DNA of 64,000 nucleotides, taken from Epiperipatus broadwayi. Lineage: Eukaryota; Onychophora; Udeonychophora; Euonychophora; Peripatidae. The first letter of the stretch is position 1. Every line of letters starts with the position of its first letter. Both the position numbers and the translations under genes were made by a program. The stretch lies in the NCBI GenBank assembly GCA_028023455.1, contig JAQFVV010000001.1:26156426-26220425 (forward strand), read 5' to 3'. The notes under the pieces were generated by a model. The model had not been told where the DNA came from. It worked only from the letters and a program-made list of their open reading frames with translations, and did no database searches. Positions 38,009 through 49,354 of the stretch are shown here, in pieces.

Positions 38009-39087
38009 AATATAGAATAACTGTGAATTTTAATTATTGTTCTAAAGTAGATCACTTAAATCATATGTAACAAAATTATTAAACATTGAGAATAAATTAT
38101 TTTCAACGAATTAAATAAAATATGCAAAACCAAATCAATCATACATAAGTAAACCCAGGCATAAAATATTCGACTTAATAAATTAAATGTGTTATCAAAT
38201 CAATATGCAATTTAGAAAATCGGGTTGAGAATGAAATCAAATTTGAAAACAAGGCAAGATTTTAGGTTAAACAAAAATTAAAATATATCCAGAACAAGTT
38301 TAATTTACAATATTATTATAGTTATTATGGCCATTACTTTAGAGTTAGCTAGTATTTTAGACTTGAGTTTAGTTGAAGATTTAAATTTTAATGAATGATT
38401 ACCATTTTCTCCTTTCTCTGCTGGCAGGTTATCTCTTGATCTTAGGACATCTTTATGTGGTTACAGCTGTTTCATCATCTTTCTTGGCATCAGGTACCTG
38501 CTCATTGGAGGCAGAAAGGCAAGATTTTGAGCCTCTACCCTGACATGATCTTTATTAATTCTTCTATGAGTACTTTATCAAAATATTAGACTGAGTGCCT
38601 CTTATTAAAATATTAGAATGCCTCCAATATGGCTGCAGTGGCTTATATATATCCATCTATCTCCCTCTCTTTCATTATATTCTATTTTAGATGAGTTTTC
38701 CTAGCTTGTTTATTGCCAGTAATTGTGGAAGCCTGCTGTGTCAAACTTTTAAATTAGGTAATTTATGCAATCCTTTAATTCAAATCTAATTTTAACTCGA
38801 AATACCAATTGGGTCAATTTTATATTGGGAAGGATTAATTTTTCTGGCATCACTTTGACTAGCAAAACAAATCTAAACTTTGGAACAACATTTTGTTATA
38901 TATGTAACTCGACCATTTAATTTAACGATATATGCAGAAATATATAATTTCAAATATTACTAATTTAATAAATATTTTAAAATAAAGAAATCTTTAATGT
39001 TTTAAATTCTATTAACATCATTCTTCTAGCATATATGTAGTCTTAAGTTACATATACAACCTGTTTTTCATTTAATTATTATTAGAA

Positions 39088-39118
<31 letters not shown>

Positions 39119-40329
39119 TATTTATAGAGGTTTATGTATATAAATCCAATTTTCTCTCTATATGTAGATATATATGCACACATACATAGTTAATGTATTT
39201 AGGTTTAAATTTAGCCAGATTTTTATGATAATATTAGCATAATATACGAGAATTTGGTGGTAGTTATATATAAAAGAATACTACTATAGAATATAGTAGG
39301 TGAAACAGTTGAGTTGAAAAGCTGACTGTTTCAATACATACTGTCAGGGTATATATATAAAGTATGTAAGTGGATAATAAAAAATAATGGAGTGAGATCC
39401 AGTTTGACACCAAGATAATACAATAAATAAGACGCTAGGAGTGGACAGGTAAAAGATGTTTAATATCATATAGGTAGAGGAATTTTAAAAAATAGGAAAA
39501 GGGGGGTTTATATTGTAATCTTTGGCTTTGCCAAGAAAGCTGTTATTTTATTTATTTAGGATATTTAATAATGATAAACAAATTATAACAGGAATTTTTC
39601 ATTAAGTTAAACTATCTTTGCAAATTGTATTTATTAAGATTAAATAAGCATATGCAAATCTAAATAGTAAATTATTTAAAGTATTTCTGTCATAAATAAA
39701 TATTATTGTATTTTACTTGATTGTTTTGCTAAAGTACTTTAAATTTATAATTAAAATAGATTCTATTGATTTAAATTCAATAGTGTAGCTAATAAGAGCT
39801 TGATATTAAAGAAGTTCAGATTATTTTAATACAGTTTAATATAGCTAGTTTAGTGCCTGAATAAACCATAATACTAGTTAAATTTAATTTTAATGTTAGA
39901 AGCTAATGGATAGTTGTCATAGTTATAACAAAGTATTTTATTTTAACTAGTTCTTAACAATAATTAATCCATTTGTGTTAAAATAGTATTATTAAAATTG
40001 AGTTTAAAGATTAAACTAAATCAGTTGATTTGAAAAATAAATTCGTTTAGTGCTATTTAAAAAAAATACTTAAATTAGTTAGTTTAAAATAAGATGAGAT
40101 AATTTCTATATATGTGTCAATATGCATGCGTTAATAATTTTAATTTTTTAATGGGAATATTGAATATTAGTCTAGAATATTCTTATTTACTTAAAAAAAA
40201 TTAAATTAAACATTGGTGAACCTCTAAATTAGTTCATTATTATAATTTAAACGAGTTTAAAGGAATTAATAATTATGTAAAAAAAATTTTTTTTAATTCT
40301 ATTTTAACAATATAATTTCTTAATTACAA
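38009..40329. other. Intron, nothing recognised; AT microsatellite
   Basis: An (AT)n tract lies at about 39088-39116. Otherwise it is AT-rich sequence without identifiable structure. Confidence 0.5.
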
Positions 40330-40545
40330 AAAATAAAGTCAGATGTCACATGACCTAATTTAATAAGCTTGTATTTACAAATGTTATATATAGAACTCAA
40401 AAATAAGCTCTTAACAAACTTTGCAGAATATCCCCAACCCCAGATGGGTTTCTGTTACTATCATCGTCAGTGAAGTGCTAGGATATTCAAGCATTAGATT
40501 AAGTAGAAAATCTGGAATTTTCAGACATCTATATTCAGTTCATTT
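40330..40545 (-). repeat. Dispersed repeat, partner of 7190-7610
   Basis: This is the reverse complement of the two blocks at 7.2-7.6 kb. It holds GAATATCCCCAACCCCAGAT and AGCTCTTAACAAACTTTG. Here the two blocks are fused, so the 7.2-7.6 kb arrangement may be a rearranged dimer. Confidence 0.6.
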
Positions 40546-41559
40546 TATATAAGAGTCAATGACAACTCTAAAAAAAATATGACCATTGAAAGGTCGAGTA
40601 TTATCCATAAGAATTTTTTGTCATGATTTAGTGGCCTGCCACCATGATTCTAATTTTTTACAGGACAGCCTTGCTGTAGATTGACATGCATTACATCTTT
40701 TCATTACTTATTCTATTTAGTGATATACATAATCTAGCCAATTCCTTTATTGCCATTGATAACATTCACTTAGGGTGGTACTGCAATATTCATTAATTGT
40801 TAATCTGTAACCTTCACCTATCCATTAGTAACCCTAGCTAACCATAAAAATCGAACCCATTCCCAATTGTCACTTTTGCATGAACATACCATTGATTAGA
40901 ATTCGAAATCCATAATGGCTGATAGCTATCTTTTGATTTAATTGTAAATTAATTGGGGCACATATAATTATATGTAAGCCACCATCATCTACATCCATAT
41001 GATGTAAAAGCCAGTAGAATCTTTTATATTAACAAACCTGTAAGCTACCTATTCATTATACCCATTTCTGCAATAAACTTTATATTATAAGTATTAATTA
41101 TGATTGTGTAGTCAGAACTTTAGTTACCTAGAATTAAGTTAAATTATTAAGTTATTAAATAAGCACATCCATGGCTTTGCACATTATCAATAATATTATC
41201 TTTAAGGTCATATGAAAAGTAAAACTTGTTGAAGTATTAAGGTTCAGGCTAATAAATATAGATGTAAATCCAGGAATCAAAGTGCAATTATGAGTGCTTG
41301 CATATATAAGCTCTCAAGTCAATGAAAGAACCCTGAGAAAAGAGTCAATGTTCAAACCCTGATCTACATCATACTGTATGTAGAAGGGAAGCTGTGTGAC
41401 ATCAAGGATGCTAATTATGTGATAGAGACTAGGAAGCTTAGATAGGGGGTTAAACAAGAATCATGGAGTAGCCCTGTGAATTCCGGTTGAGAGTCCCTGC
41501 ATGATCTTTCGGTCTTGTTAGCAGATTACATAATTTGACCATTAAAATATATGGTGCTT
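40546..41559. other. Intron, nothing recognised
   Basis: A single GTTCAAACCCTG at about 41350 resembles a B box, but no A box pairs with it convincingly. Confidence 0.45.
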
Positions 41560-42989
41560 GTCTTATAGATAAAGACGTCATTCGATGGTGCCATTTTCAT
41601 GCTAAAACTATAAAATATGACCATTCCCGGGCCATTAATTATAATCATTTTGACGTGTTTTTTGTAATGTGAAAATAAAAACAAAAGAAAATCATCTTTT
41701 TTAAATATTATTTAATTTTAAATCTTATTTTTTATTAATGTATACAAATTAAATGATAATAATAAATGTAAAATAAAATAAACAAATTACAATTTGATTC
41801 GTGTTTTTTAGTTTGCTTTATTAGAAAAATCAATTTTCTATCGGAGATTTTTTTACTGGGGTTACGACTTTTTTTTTCTTGTTGTTTAAAAACTCATAAT
41901 TGAAATAAAATGTAAAATTTCTTAGTCTTCCTTTTACATTTTATTTCTACAGAGAAACAGATATTATTGTGTTATCGCTATTTTTTACTTTTTAGCCTTT
42001 GTTTTAAATTTTTTTTTTTTTTACAGACAAACAGATATTACCGCTATTTTTTTATTTCAAATAGAATGACAACAAAAAATAAAAGTTGTTACAGTTAGGT
42101 TTGGGGTTAGTTTTAGGGTTAGGTTTAGGGTTAGTTTTAGGGTTATGTTTAGGGTTAGTTTTAGGGTTAGGTTTAGGGTTAGTTTTAGGGTTAGATTTAG
42201 GGTTAGTTTTAGGGTTAGGTTTACATTTAGTGTTCTGTTGTTTGTAATGCTAAAATAAAAAATATCAAAATCGTATTTTTGTAAATATTTTTTTTAGTAA
42301 CATCTATAAAACAAATGATAACAATAAATGTAAACTATATTCAACAAAGTATAACCATAGTGGAGAAAAGAAAGAAAGTAAAACTTTTTTAAGCAACAAC
42401 AAAAATGTCTTCTTATTAATCATGTTTATAATATATGCTTTTTATGAAAGTTACAAAAAAAATGTGCATAATTGTACTTTTCTTACTGGATATTTTTGTG
42501 TTACCGCTCCTTTTTACTTCAAAAATATACACATGGTAGAATCTTGTTTATCTCGTGGAATGTTACGAACAGTACGTTACTTGACACAACTCACTTTACA
42601 CATATATCTTGTCAACATTTTCCCAATAAAAACTTCAATACAGTACAGTGTAAAAAGTCTGATAATTATTACTTTACAAAATCTGAACATTTCAATACTT
42701 TAAAATAAAAAAAAATCCAATGAAAACAACATTTCCATCCAATTCAAAAAACACACCCTCTCACCAAGCCGTAACCATTTTATAAACTGTGCAAATTTGG
42801 AAAATGTATTTGCTGTGATGTGACATAACGCTGTACTGTGACGTGACATAGCAGCCTGCAATCTGTAGCACAACAAAAAAATTGTATTATAGAAAACGTG
42901 GGTTCGAACGTGTCGACCACGGAAACGACATTTTTATGTGTTTTAGCGCAAAAACTGCACCATATAGGGGCATCTTTAGCTATAAGACT
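41560..42989. mobile_element. TIR element carrying telomere-like DNA
   Basis: The left end (GTCTTATAGATAAAGACGTC, then ATGGTGCCATTTTCATGCTA and AAAC) is inverted at the right end (reverse complement reads GTCTTATAGCTAAAGATGCC, then ATATGGTGCAGTTTTTGCGC and TAAAAC). The arms are about 55 bp and moderately diverged. The interior is A/T-homopolymer-rich and contains a telomere-like array. No transposase or clear target duplication is seen. Its architecture recalls the elements at 9.6 and 17.8 kb. Confidence 0.65.
42095..42222 (+). repeat. Telomere-like array, 24-bp higher-order period
   Basis: The units TTTAGGGTTAGG and TTTTAGGGTTAG alternate, giving a 24-bp repeat about five times over. TTAGGG is present in every half-unit, separated by TTAG or TTT. 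The array lies inside an inverted-repeat-bounded transposon, and its edges grade into unrelated sequence (TTAGGTTTACATTTAGTG). Confidence 0.85.
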
Positions 42990-44064
42990 AGTACCCAATA
43001 TATATATATCAAATCAAATAAAATACACCTATAAAGATTCAAAAAATATTTAAGTAGATAACATTTTATAAACCTAGTCTTGTTTTTATGCAAGTTTTCG
43101 TTCTTTCACTTTTTTTCTCTTTTTCTCAATAATTACATCATTTTATTTATACAAGCTTAAGATTTTTTATGTTTGTATATAATATTAGTTAAAATATCAA
43201 TGTTTTTAATAAATAATACATTTTCAGTGAGTATTCTATAATCCTAGCAATATCTATATATAATCCTTCTAAACACTTTCCTTCTTCTTTTCCTTTATTT
43301 CTGCTATATTTATACACAATATAAAGTGTATAGATTGTAAGAAGGATTATTTGAATTGCAATCCTAGCAATACTAAATTATTATATATTGTTAATAATCT
43401 TATTTCATATCCAATATATTCTAGAACATGATAAATTGCACATAATTGACTCATTTATTTATTATACTTTCATATTGTGATAAACTATACCTTTTTGATC
43501 TTTTTCTTTCAATTGTTGCACACAATATTAACAATTTTAATATATTGAGGGTTAAAACAATATCTACTTTCCCTTTTACATTAAAAAAAAATCAAAGTTG
43601 ATATCCTATCTTTCTTAGATCTATTTTATAGGTGAGTATGCTATTTATTTTTATTCAAATACAAATTTATGATTTCCTGGACTAATTTGCTGTAAACTAT
43701 GGATTATTATATTGGATAGCATAAAGAATTTAAGAATACTCTGGAAGAGCAATTTTATTTTTGGTAATATTAATTAATGTTTGTATTTTCAGAGACCAAT
43801 AACTCACATTAAAATCTTGTTCACATATCTTTTCAATTTTCTTGTATTTTATCCATTTATTGTTGTTACCATCTGTTTTACTTATTGTGCTCTGAAACAT
43901 TTAGTATTAAATTGTTTACATATAAAATAAGATTTTTGATAATATACAATAGTTTACTCTCTTACATCAAGATCTCAAAAACAGAATTCCAAAAACTAAT
44001 GTTTATGGAATGAAATCTTTTAATTAAATAAAATTGGCTTTTAGAAATAGATAAAGAAAAAAAT
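42990..44064. other. AT-rich intron, nothing recognised
   Basis: A weak inverted repeat is seen around 43245-43375 (AATCCTAGCAATA at both ends as direct copies, AATCCTTCT/AGAAGGATT inverted). Confidence 0.5.
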
Positions 44065-45275
44065 GGCTTTAACCTTTTTCACGTGCCTTAAACATTTGTA
44101 TAATAGCCAAACAATGTAGTTTTTGACTATAGAGATATCTCTCAAATCTCATTACAAGATAGGGACTTTATAAAAATAAGAGCAGCCCTCTTATCATTAA
44201 CCTAAATTCTTATTTATATAGGCTAATCTGAAGCAACTTGATTTGAGAGTGTGAATATATTACTCTCTTCACATTTAAATCCATTATTTCCTTCACATAT
44301 TAACTTACATGAAATCTTGCAATTTAAAACAAGTTAATATGAAAATCTTTTTAATGGAAATATAAAAACTAATGTAACATTCTAATTATTTATCAAGTAC
44401 ACAGAAAGTCTGTAATTAGAAATAGAAAGGCTTCAATCTTTTTCACATGGATCTTAAATGTCTGAATAATAGCCAAACAATGTAGGTTTTGATTATAGAG
44501 GGACCTCTCAAACCTCAGCACAAAATAAGGACTTTATAAAGATAAGAGTGGTCATCTTATCTTTAACCTAAATTCTTATTTGTATAGACCAAGCTGAAGC
44601 AGCTTGATTTGAGAGCATGAAGATATTACTCTCTTAACATTTAAATCCTCTATTTCCTTCCACAAATTAACTTATACAAAATCTTGCTTTATGAGTTAAT
44701 ATTGAGTTTTTTTAATGAAAATATAGAAACTAATGTAATGTTTTAATTATTTATCAAGTACACAGGAAGTCTATAATTAGAAAGAGAAAGGCTTTAATCT
44801 TTTTCACATGCACCTTAAGCATTTGTATAATAGCCAAACTTGCATGTGAAAAAGGTTAAAGCCTTTCTCTTTCTAATTATAGACTACCTGTGTGCTTGAT
44901 AAATAATTAAAACATTACATTAGTTTCTATATTTTCATTAAAAAAACTCAATATTAACTCATAAAGCAAGATTTTGTATAAGTTAATTTGTGGAAGGAAA
45001 TAGAGGATTTAAATGTGAAGAGAAAAATATTTTCATGCTTTCAAATCAAGATGCTTCAGATTGGCCTATATAAATATGAATTTAGATTAAAGATAAAATG
45101 GCTGCTATTATCTTTATAAAGTCTCTATTTTGTGTTGAGGTTTGAGAGATCCCTCTATAATCAAAAACTACCGTTTGACTATTAAACAAATGTTTAAGTG
45201 CATATGGAAAAGATTAAAGTATTTATCTTTCTAATTACAGTCTTCCTGTGCACTTGATAAATAATTAGAATATTA
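44065..45275. repeat. Tandem monomers of about 363 bp with an inverted copy
   Basis: A unit beginning GGCTTTAACCTTTTTCACGT starts at 44065, recurs at 44429 and again at 44790 (periods 364 and 361). The third unit is cut after about 50 bp at 44840, where the sequence turns round. From 44841 to about 45275 the reverse complement of one unit and part of the next follows (AAAAAGGTTAAAGCCTTTCT). Each unit contains CATTTAAATCCNNTATTTCC and TATTTATCAAGYACACAG. There are no ORFs. Confidence 0.8.
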
Positions 45276-46419
45276 AATAGATAAATAGTAAAAATGTGTC
45301 ATTTTACTTAATCATTGATTAAATTTTATTGGCTCATTAATGTACAAAAATAGCATATACAGTATTTCCTTTACACATAACCACTATTTTCAAAAAATAT
45401 GAAGCATTATACATAAAATCCTTGGACATTACGGAAAAAACTTATTAGCATTTTTGAAAAAATTGGATAATCTCTTAATCCATCCTTTTTTCTGTTTTCA
45501 ATTAAAATATTTATAAAACAATATATTAATGTTTTAAAATTAACTATTAAAATAAATGTATTTAATATATCAAAATAAATAAAAATAGTTATTTACTTAA
45601 TATTAATTTCTGTCTAATTATAATTTTTAATATTTATAATTATTTACTATCATTTTATAATATTACATATGCTAATATATATTATACTTCTCAGTAATTC
45701 GTAATGATATTGTCCAAAGTAAAATACTACCTAGTCATCATTAAATTGCTTAAATATATTTTAAAAATAAGATGTTGGGAAAAGTTAATAAAACTAATCA
45801 TAATATACTTTTAATATATTAATACGCAATCCAAAATTGAATAGAGTGTTTATGATTTGTAACCACTTTGCAAACAAACAATGGCTTTAAATACGTAGTC
45901 ATGAAAATATATTTTAAAAATAAAATGCATATTTGATGAGTATTATTTCAGAAAGAATATAATAAAAGTTCTTATATAAATTATATGTGGAAAATTCTTT
46001 TATTAATTATATATGGAAAATAATGAAATGCTGCTACAGTTTGACATAATACTATTTTCTGACAAAATGTTTTAATCTAATTTTTAATTCATAACAATCA
46101 TGTTTTATCCCATAAAATAACATCAGTAAATAATTGTAAAAACTACAATGAATCATTGTAAAATGTAAATAATAAATCATTTAATATGATAGGATCAAAT
46201 ATTAACACATAGTCCATTAAAATATTGGAGTTAGAAGTTTCATCATCTTTAATAAATATGAATATCAATATTTGCAATAATATATACTTGGCAACAGAGT
46301 CAATTTTTTTAATGAATTTATTATTAATATTTGGATAAATTTATTGTTAATATTTGGATAAATTTATTGTTTGTCAATGGAAATTTTGCAAATGAAACTA
46401 TTAAATGATTAAAAATGTC
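45276..46419. other. AT-rich intron, one 23-bp tandem duplication
   Basis: TTAATATTTGGATAAATTTA occurs twice in tandem at about 46322-46368. Nothing else is recognised. Confidence 0.55.
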
Positions 46420-46805
46420 TTTTTTTTTAGAGTTTTAATAAGGCTTTAGATATCATTAAACGTAAACAATCAATATGTAAATTAGAAAATTGTGAAATAT
46501 GAGGTAAATTCCTCCATTTATTAAACATTTATTTAAATAAAGATATAAGTAAAATATCAAGTGTATTGAGTAATAAACAAAAGAAAATTATAATGAGTTT
46601 TTCAATATCTATACTTTAATGCAATGTTATTTTTCATTTTCATAAATAATTTAAAAAATATTAATATTAAAGATTCAATATTTCAAGATACAGTTAATTC
46701 TGATGACATTGCATGAAAAATTGTCAATAAGTCTTTATGAAAATTATCCATGAATGCTTTAACAAAGACATTTATAAAAATGGAGGACAAACAAAATGTA
46801 TGCTG
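46420..46805 (+). pseudogene. LINE-type (non-LTR) reverse transcriptase relic
   Basis: In shifting plus-strand frames the text FNKALDIIKRK, LENC-I-GKFLHLLNIYLNK, FIINNLKNIN-like and TVNSDDIA (46693-46716) appear in the order of non-LTR RT motifs. These are D-F-x-K-A-F-D, G-x-x-G-x-x-L-x-x-I, the I-x-D-L block and the A-D-D catalytic motif (here S-D-D). NKSLDKLSMNALTKTFIKME then resembles the downstream K-L-x-x-W-x-x-x-x-N-x-x-K-T. Several stops and shifts are present, so it is dead. The clade is not determined. Confidence 0.45.
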
Positions 46806-47475
46806 ATATGTTCTCCCCTCATGAAATATAGAAATATTAATATATACTTACATTCACATGATTGCATATATAAGAATAATACAATGCATAATGATAATAA
46901 ATGAGTAAAAGTATAATAGATGTCTTAAAATTATAAGAGATGAAAAAATATCTTGGAAATATCATATTAATATTTCAATAAATTATGCTTTCCTTTGAGT
47001 ACTTTCATTATTATATATAAATCTTTGTGTGAATCCTTTTTAAGATATAAAATAACAGTTTAAATCTGTATCAGATATTATAATATTAAAAGTTTAATAT
47101 TATTAAAAAACATAATATAATAAAAAAGATATATATAAATGTAAATTTTTCCTATCTGGTAATATTATAATAATAACAACACTCATCTGAAGACATGAAA
47201 TACTCTCAATCCAAAGCACAAGATAAAATCTTTTGAAAAGATGACAATGGATCATGTTATGTTTTTTACCTGTATTCATTTATATAGAACAACCTAAATC
47301 ATTTTGAAATGGAAGTATAAAGATCTTAAATTAATGATATTACTTCTTTTAAAGTTATGTTTTAATTATTGACATTAGCAAAATTTTTCAATTTACAACT
47401 TGTCAATTTTAAATGAAATAACACAAATTATAAATATAAACTTTTCCTAGCAGTTAATATTATATATATATATAT
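46806..47475. other. AT-rich intron before the gag-only element
   Basis: Nothing recognised. An (AT)n run of 15 bp abuts the LTR. Confidence 0.5.
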
Positions 47476-47629
47476 TGTAACAAACGGGTTCGAATACACG
47501 CATATGTAAAATATGACATAATTAATAGTGTTAATGTAAGGACCATGTATAAACAAATAAATAAAAGAATATATGTAAACGGTCATTCGAACCCGGTTAC
47601 AAGTAATGTAAATATAGTATTTGTGCGAG

Positions 47630-47637
47630 TATAAAAA
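47630..47637 (+). promoter_or_regulatory. TATA box of the 5' LTR
   Basis: TATAAAAA lies about 155 bp into the LTR. The same site is present in the 3' LTR at about 50670. No other obvious core promoter is seen in the LTR. Confidence 0.5.
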
Positions 47638-48229
47638 TACGTAGTTAGTATCTGGGAGGTTTGCGATCACTTATATATGTAGAGCTGTATAAAGCGCAAT
47701 TAATTATTCTTAGATAGATTTTATTCACATATTTTTTTTTTGAGTTTATTAATAATTTGGTAACACGTGTTTTCTTTTGTTGAGTCACCTGGTGAACATG
47801 TGAGGACTGAAATAGGATGAGTGAATTGCTGTAGGCAGTTTGGTAATAACTGGCGCCGGGAAGGCGGAAAACTGGTCGGTGGATATAGTTTTTTTTTGTG
47901 TTGAAGAACAATGGAAGGACTGGTCAGCGGTGTAGGAATATGCAGAAAGATTTTGAAAAGTTAAAGGTGAATATAAAAGAACTTTTTTTTTTGTCTTGCG
48001 CTCGAGTGGAAAAGAAAAGAAAAAAAAGCAGAGACACGGCTTGAATCCTAGCAAGGAGGACGCAAAAATCTATTTCTTAAGAAGTTTAATATTTTTTTCT
48101 TCCAAAAAAATGTCGGGGTAATTGGATTGTGTGCTAGTCATTACTCGACTCCGTGGACTCGTCATGAACTCACCTGACCAGACTTGTGAACTGTCATAAT
48201 AAATCAAGAGATTTTGTTCCATCGAAGAA

Positions 48230-48454
48230 ATGTTGATTCAAAATCGTTCGAGATTTAGACCTTTGCGAAAGAGTACGCCAACTGCTCCACCTCTGAAACC
48301 TATCGCCGGACCTAATGACCATTGGAACTGTTTGCCATCCATGAGATCCACCAGATTAAGTTCGTGGCAAGACGTCAATATGGACTTGTTTAATTGCGTG
48401 AGTACAGGTAAAGTGACATGTCACCAACTATTTTCAATATATGTATCTCAATAA
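48230..48454 (+). CDS. 74-codon ORF inside the 5' LTR, function unknown
   Basis: The ORF runs from ATG at 48230 to a TAA that overlaps the AATAAA polyadenylation signal. It is basic and proline-rich at its start (MLIQNRSRFRPLRKSTPTAP) with two Trp later (NDHWNC, SSWQDV). The copy in the 3' LTR (51271-51495) is open too and differs by two amino-acid changes (Met to Val, Met to Thr) and one silent change. Two good splice donors lie within it (GTGAGT at 48398, GTAAAG at 48408). Neither joins in frame to gag through the acceptor at 49347. It could be a leader peptide, an upstream ORF or chance. I do not recognise it. Confidence 0.35.
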   Translation: MLIQNRSRFRPLRKSTPTAPPLKPIAGPNDHWNCLPSMRSTRLSSWQDVNMDLFNCVSTGKVTCHQLFSIYVSQ

Positions 48455-49014
48455 AGAACTCGTGTTACCTCAGTTAATTGCTATATTAAAATTTTATATT
48501 TAAAGTTAGATATATGACTATATTAATCATACAGCTCACATATATATATGTATTTGCATTATTTGGTGTGTGGATGAATGAGCGTGATATATGTGTGTGT
48601 ATGATAATGAATGGCCTGAGTGTTTGCATAGCAATCTTATATGTAGGTACGAATGAGATTTATTGGGAAGGGATATGATCGAGTAGAATAAATCCCATCA
48701 GCCCGGGTTAGAGTAAGGATTTCGAGCTTTAGGCTATCGCAAAATAAATATACGCGTGAGATAGTGTTGGTTAGTTTATAGCTTTGTTCTCTAGATAGAC
48801 AGATGTCCCCAACCTTGAGATTGAGCTAGTTCGGTGCATCACCATATCAGATATATATCAGAACCTGTATATATGTTTTCGAGGAGGTAATTCCTACTTA
48901 CTGGTAAGATTGGCGCGTGAGATGGGTTCAAACCATGCTCATAAATACCTCTCGTCGAAGCTTCGGGTGAAAGTCCACAATGGAGGATTATAGATATGTC
49001 GGTGGGTGTTATAA

Positions 49015-49032
49015 TGGCGTCCCAACTAACGG
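49015..49032 (+). promoter_or_regulatory. Putative primer-binding site
   Basis: TGGCGTCCCAAC begins directly after the LTR and is complementary to a tRNA 3' end with CCA. The tRNA was not identified. Confidence 0.5.
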
Positions 49033-49354
49033 GGCAGCGAATGTTAGAGAACGGGCAAGTAAGCGATTTTTTTTTAAAAAAAAAAAAAAAGAAGGGAAAA
49101 TAAAAGCGATAGTGGTGATAAAGCGGAAAGAGCTTGAAAACATATGGGAAAGACGGTAGATGGGCATGTTCTGCGGGCGAATGTGTGGATGAAAAGGTTC
49201 TCATAAGGTCATGGGGAAATAGCGTTGATGTATGTTGAAACATATATATAAAGTCAGGGTTTAGAAAGCAGAGGTTAAGAATTTATCCAATAGTGAGATA
49301 TCATAAACGATATCGTTCAAGAGGATAAGAAGGGGCAAAGGTATCAGGTGGGTC

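Larger units (their letters stand above)
47476..49014 (+). repeat. 5' LTR of the gag-only element
   Basis: It starts TGTAACAAACGGGTTCG and ends GGTGTTATAA; the exact last base is uncertain by one or two because of AT-rich flanks. A TATAAAAA box (47630-47637) and an AATAAA signal (48450-48455) would place the R region between them. A 74-codon ORF ends at that AATAAA. Confidence 0.9.

Noticed and set aside
41340-41365. B-box-like GTTCAAACCCTG as a SINE
   Set aside because: No A box at the right distance and no repeat partner in the window.
47428-48054. Minus-strand open frames within the LTRs (also 50472-50953 and 48839-49243)
   Set aside because: They lie antisense in LTR DNA, include homopolymer-coded runs, and show no family resemblance.
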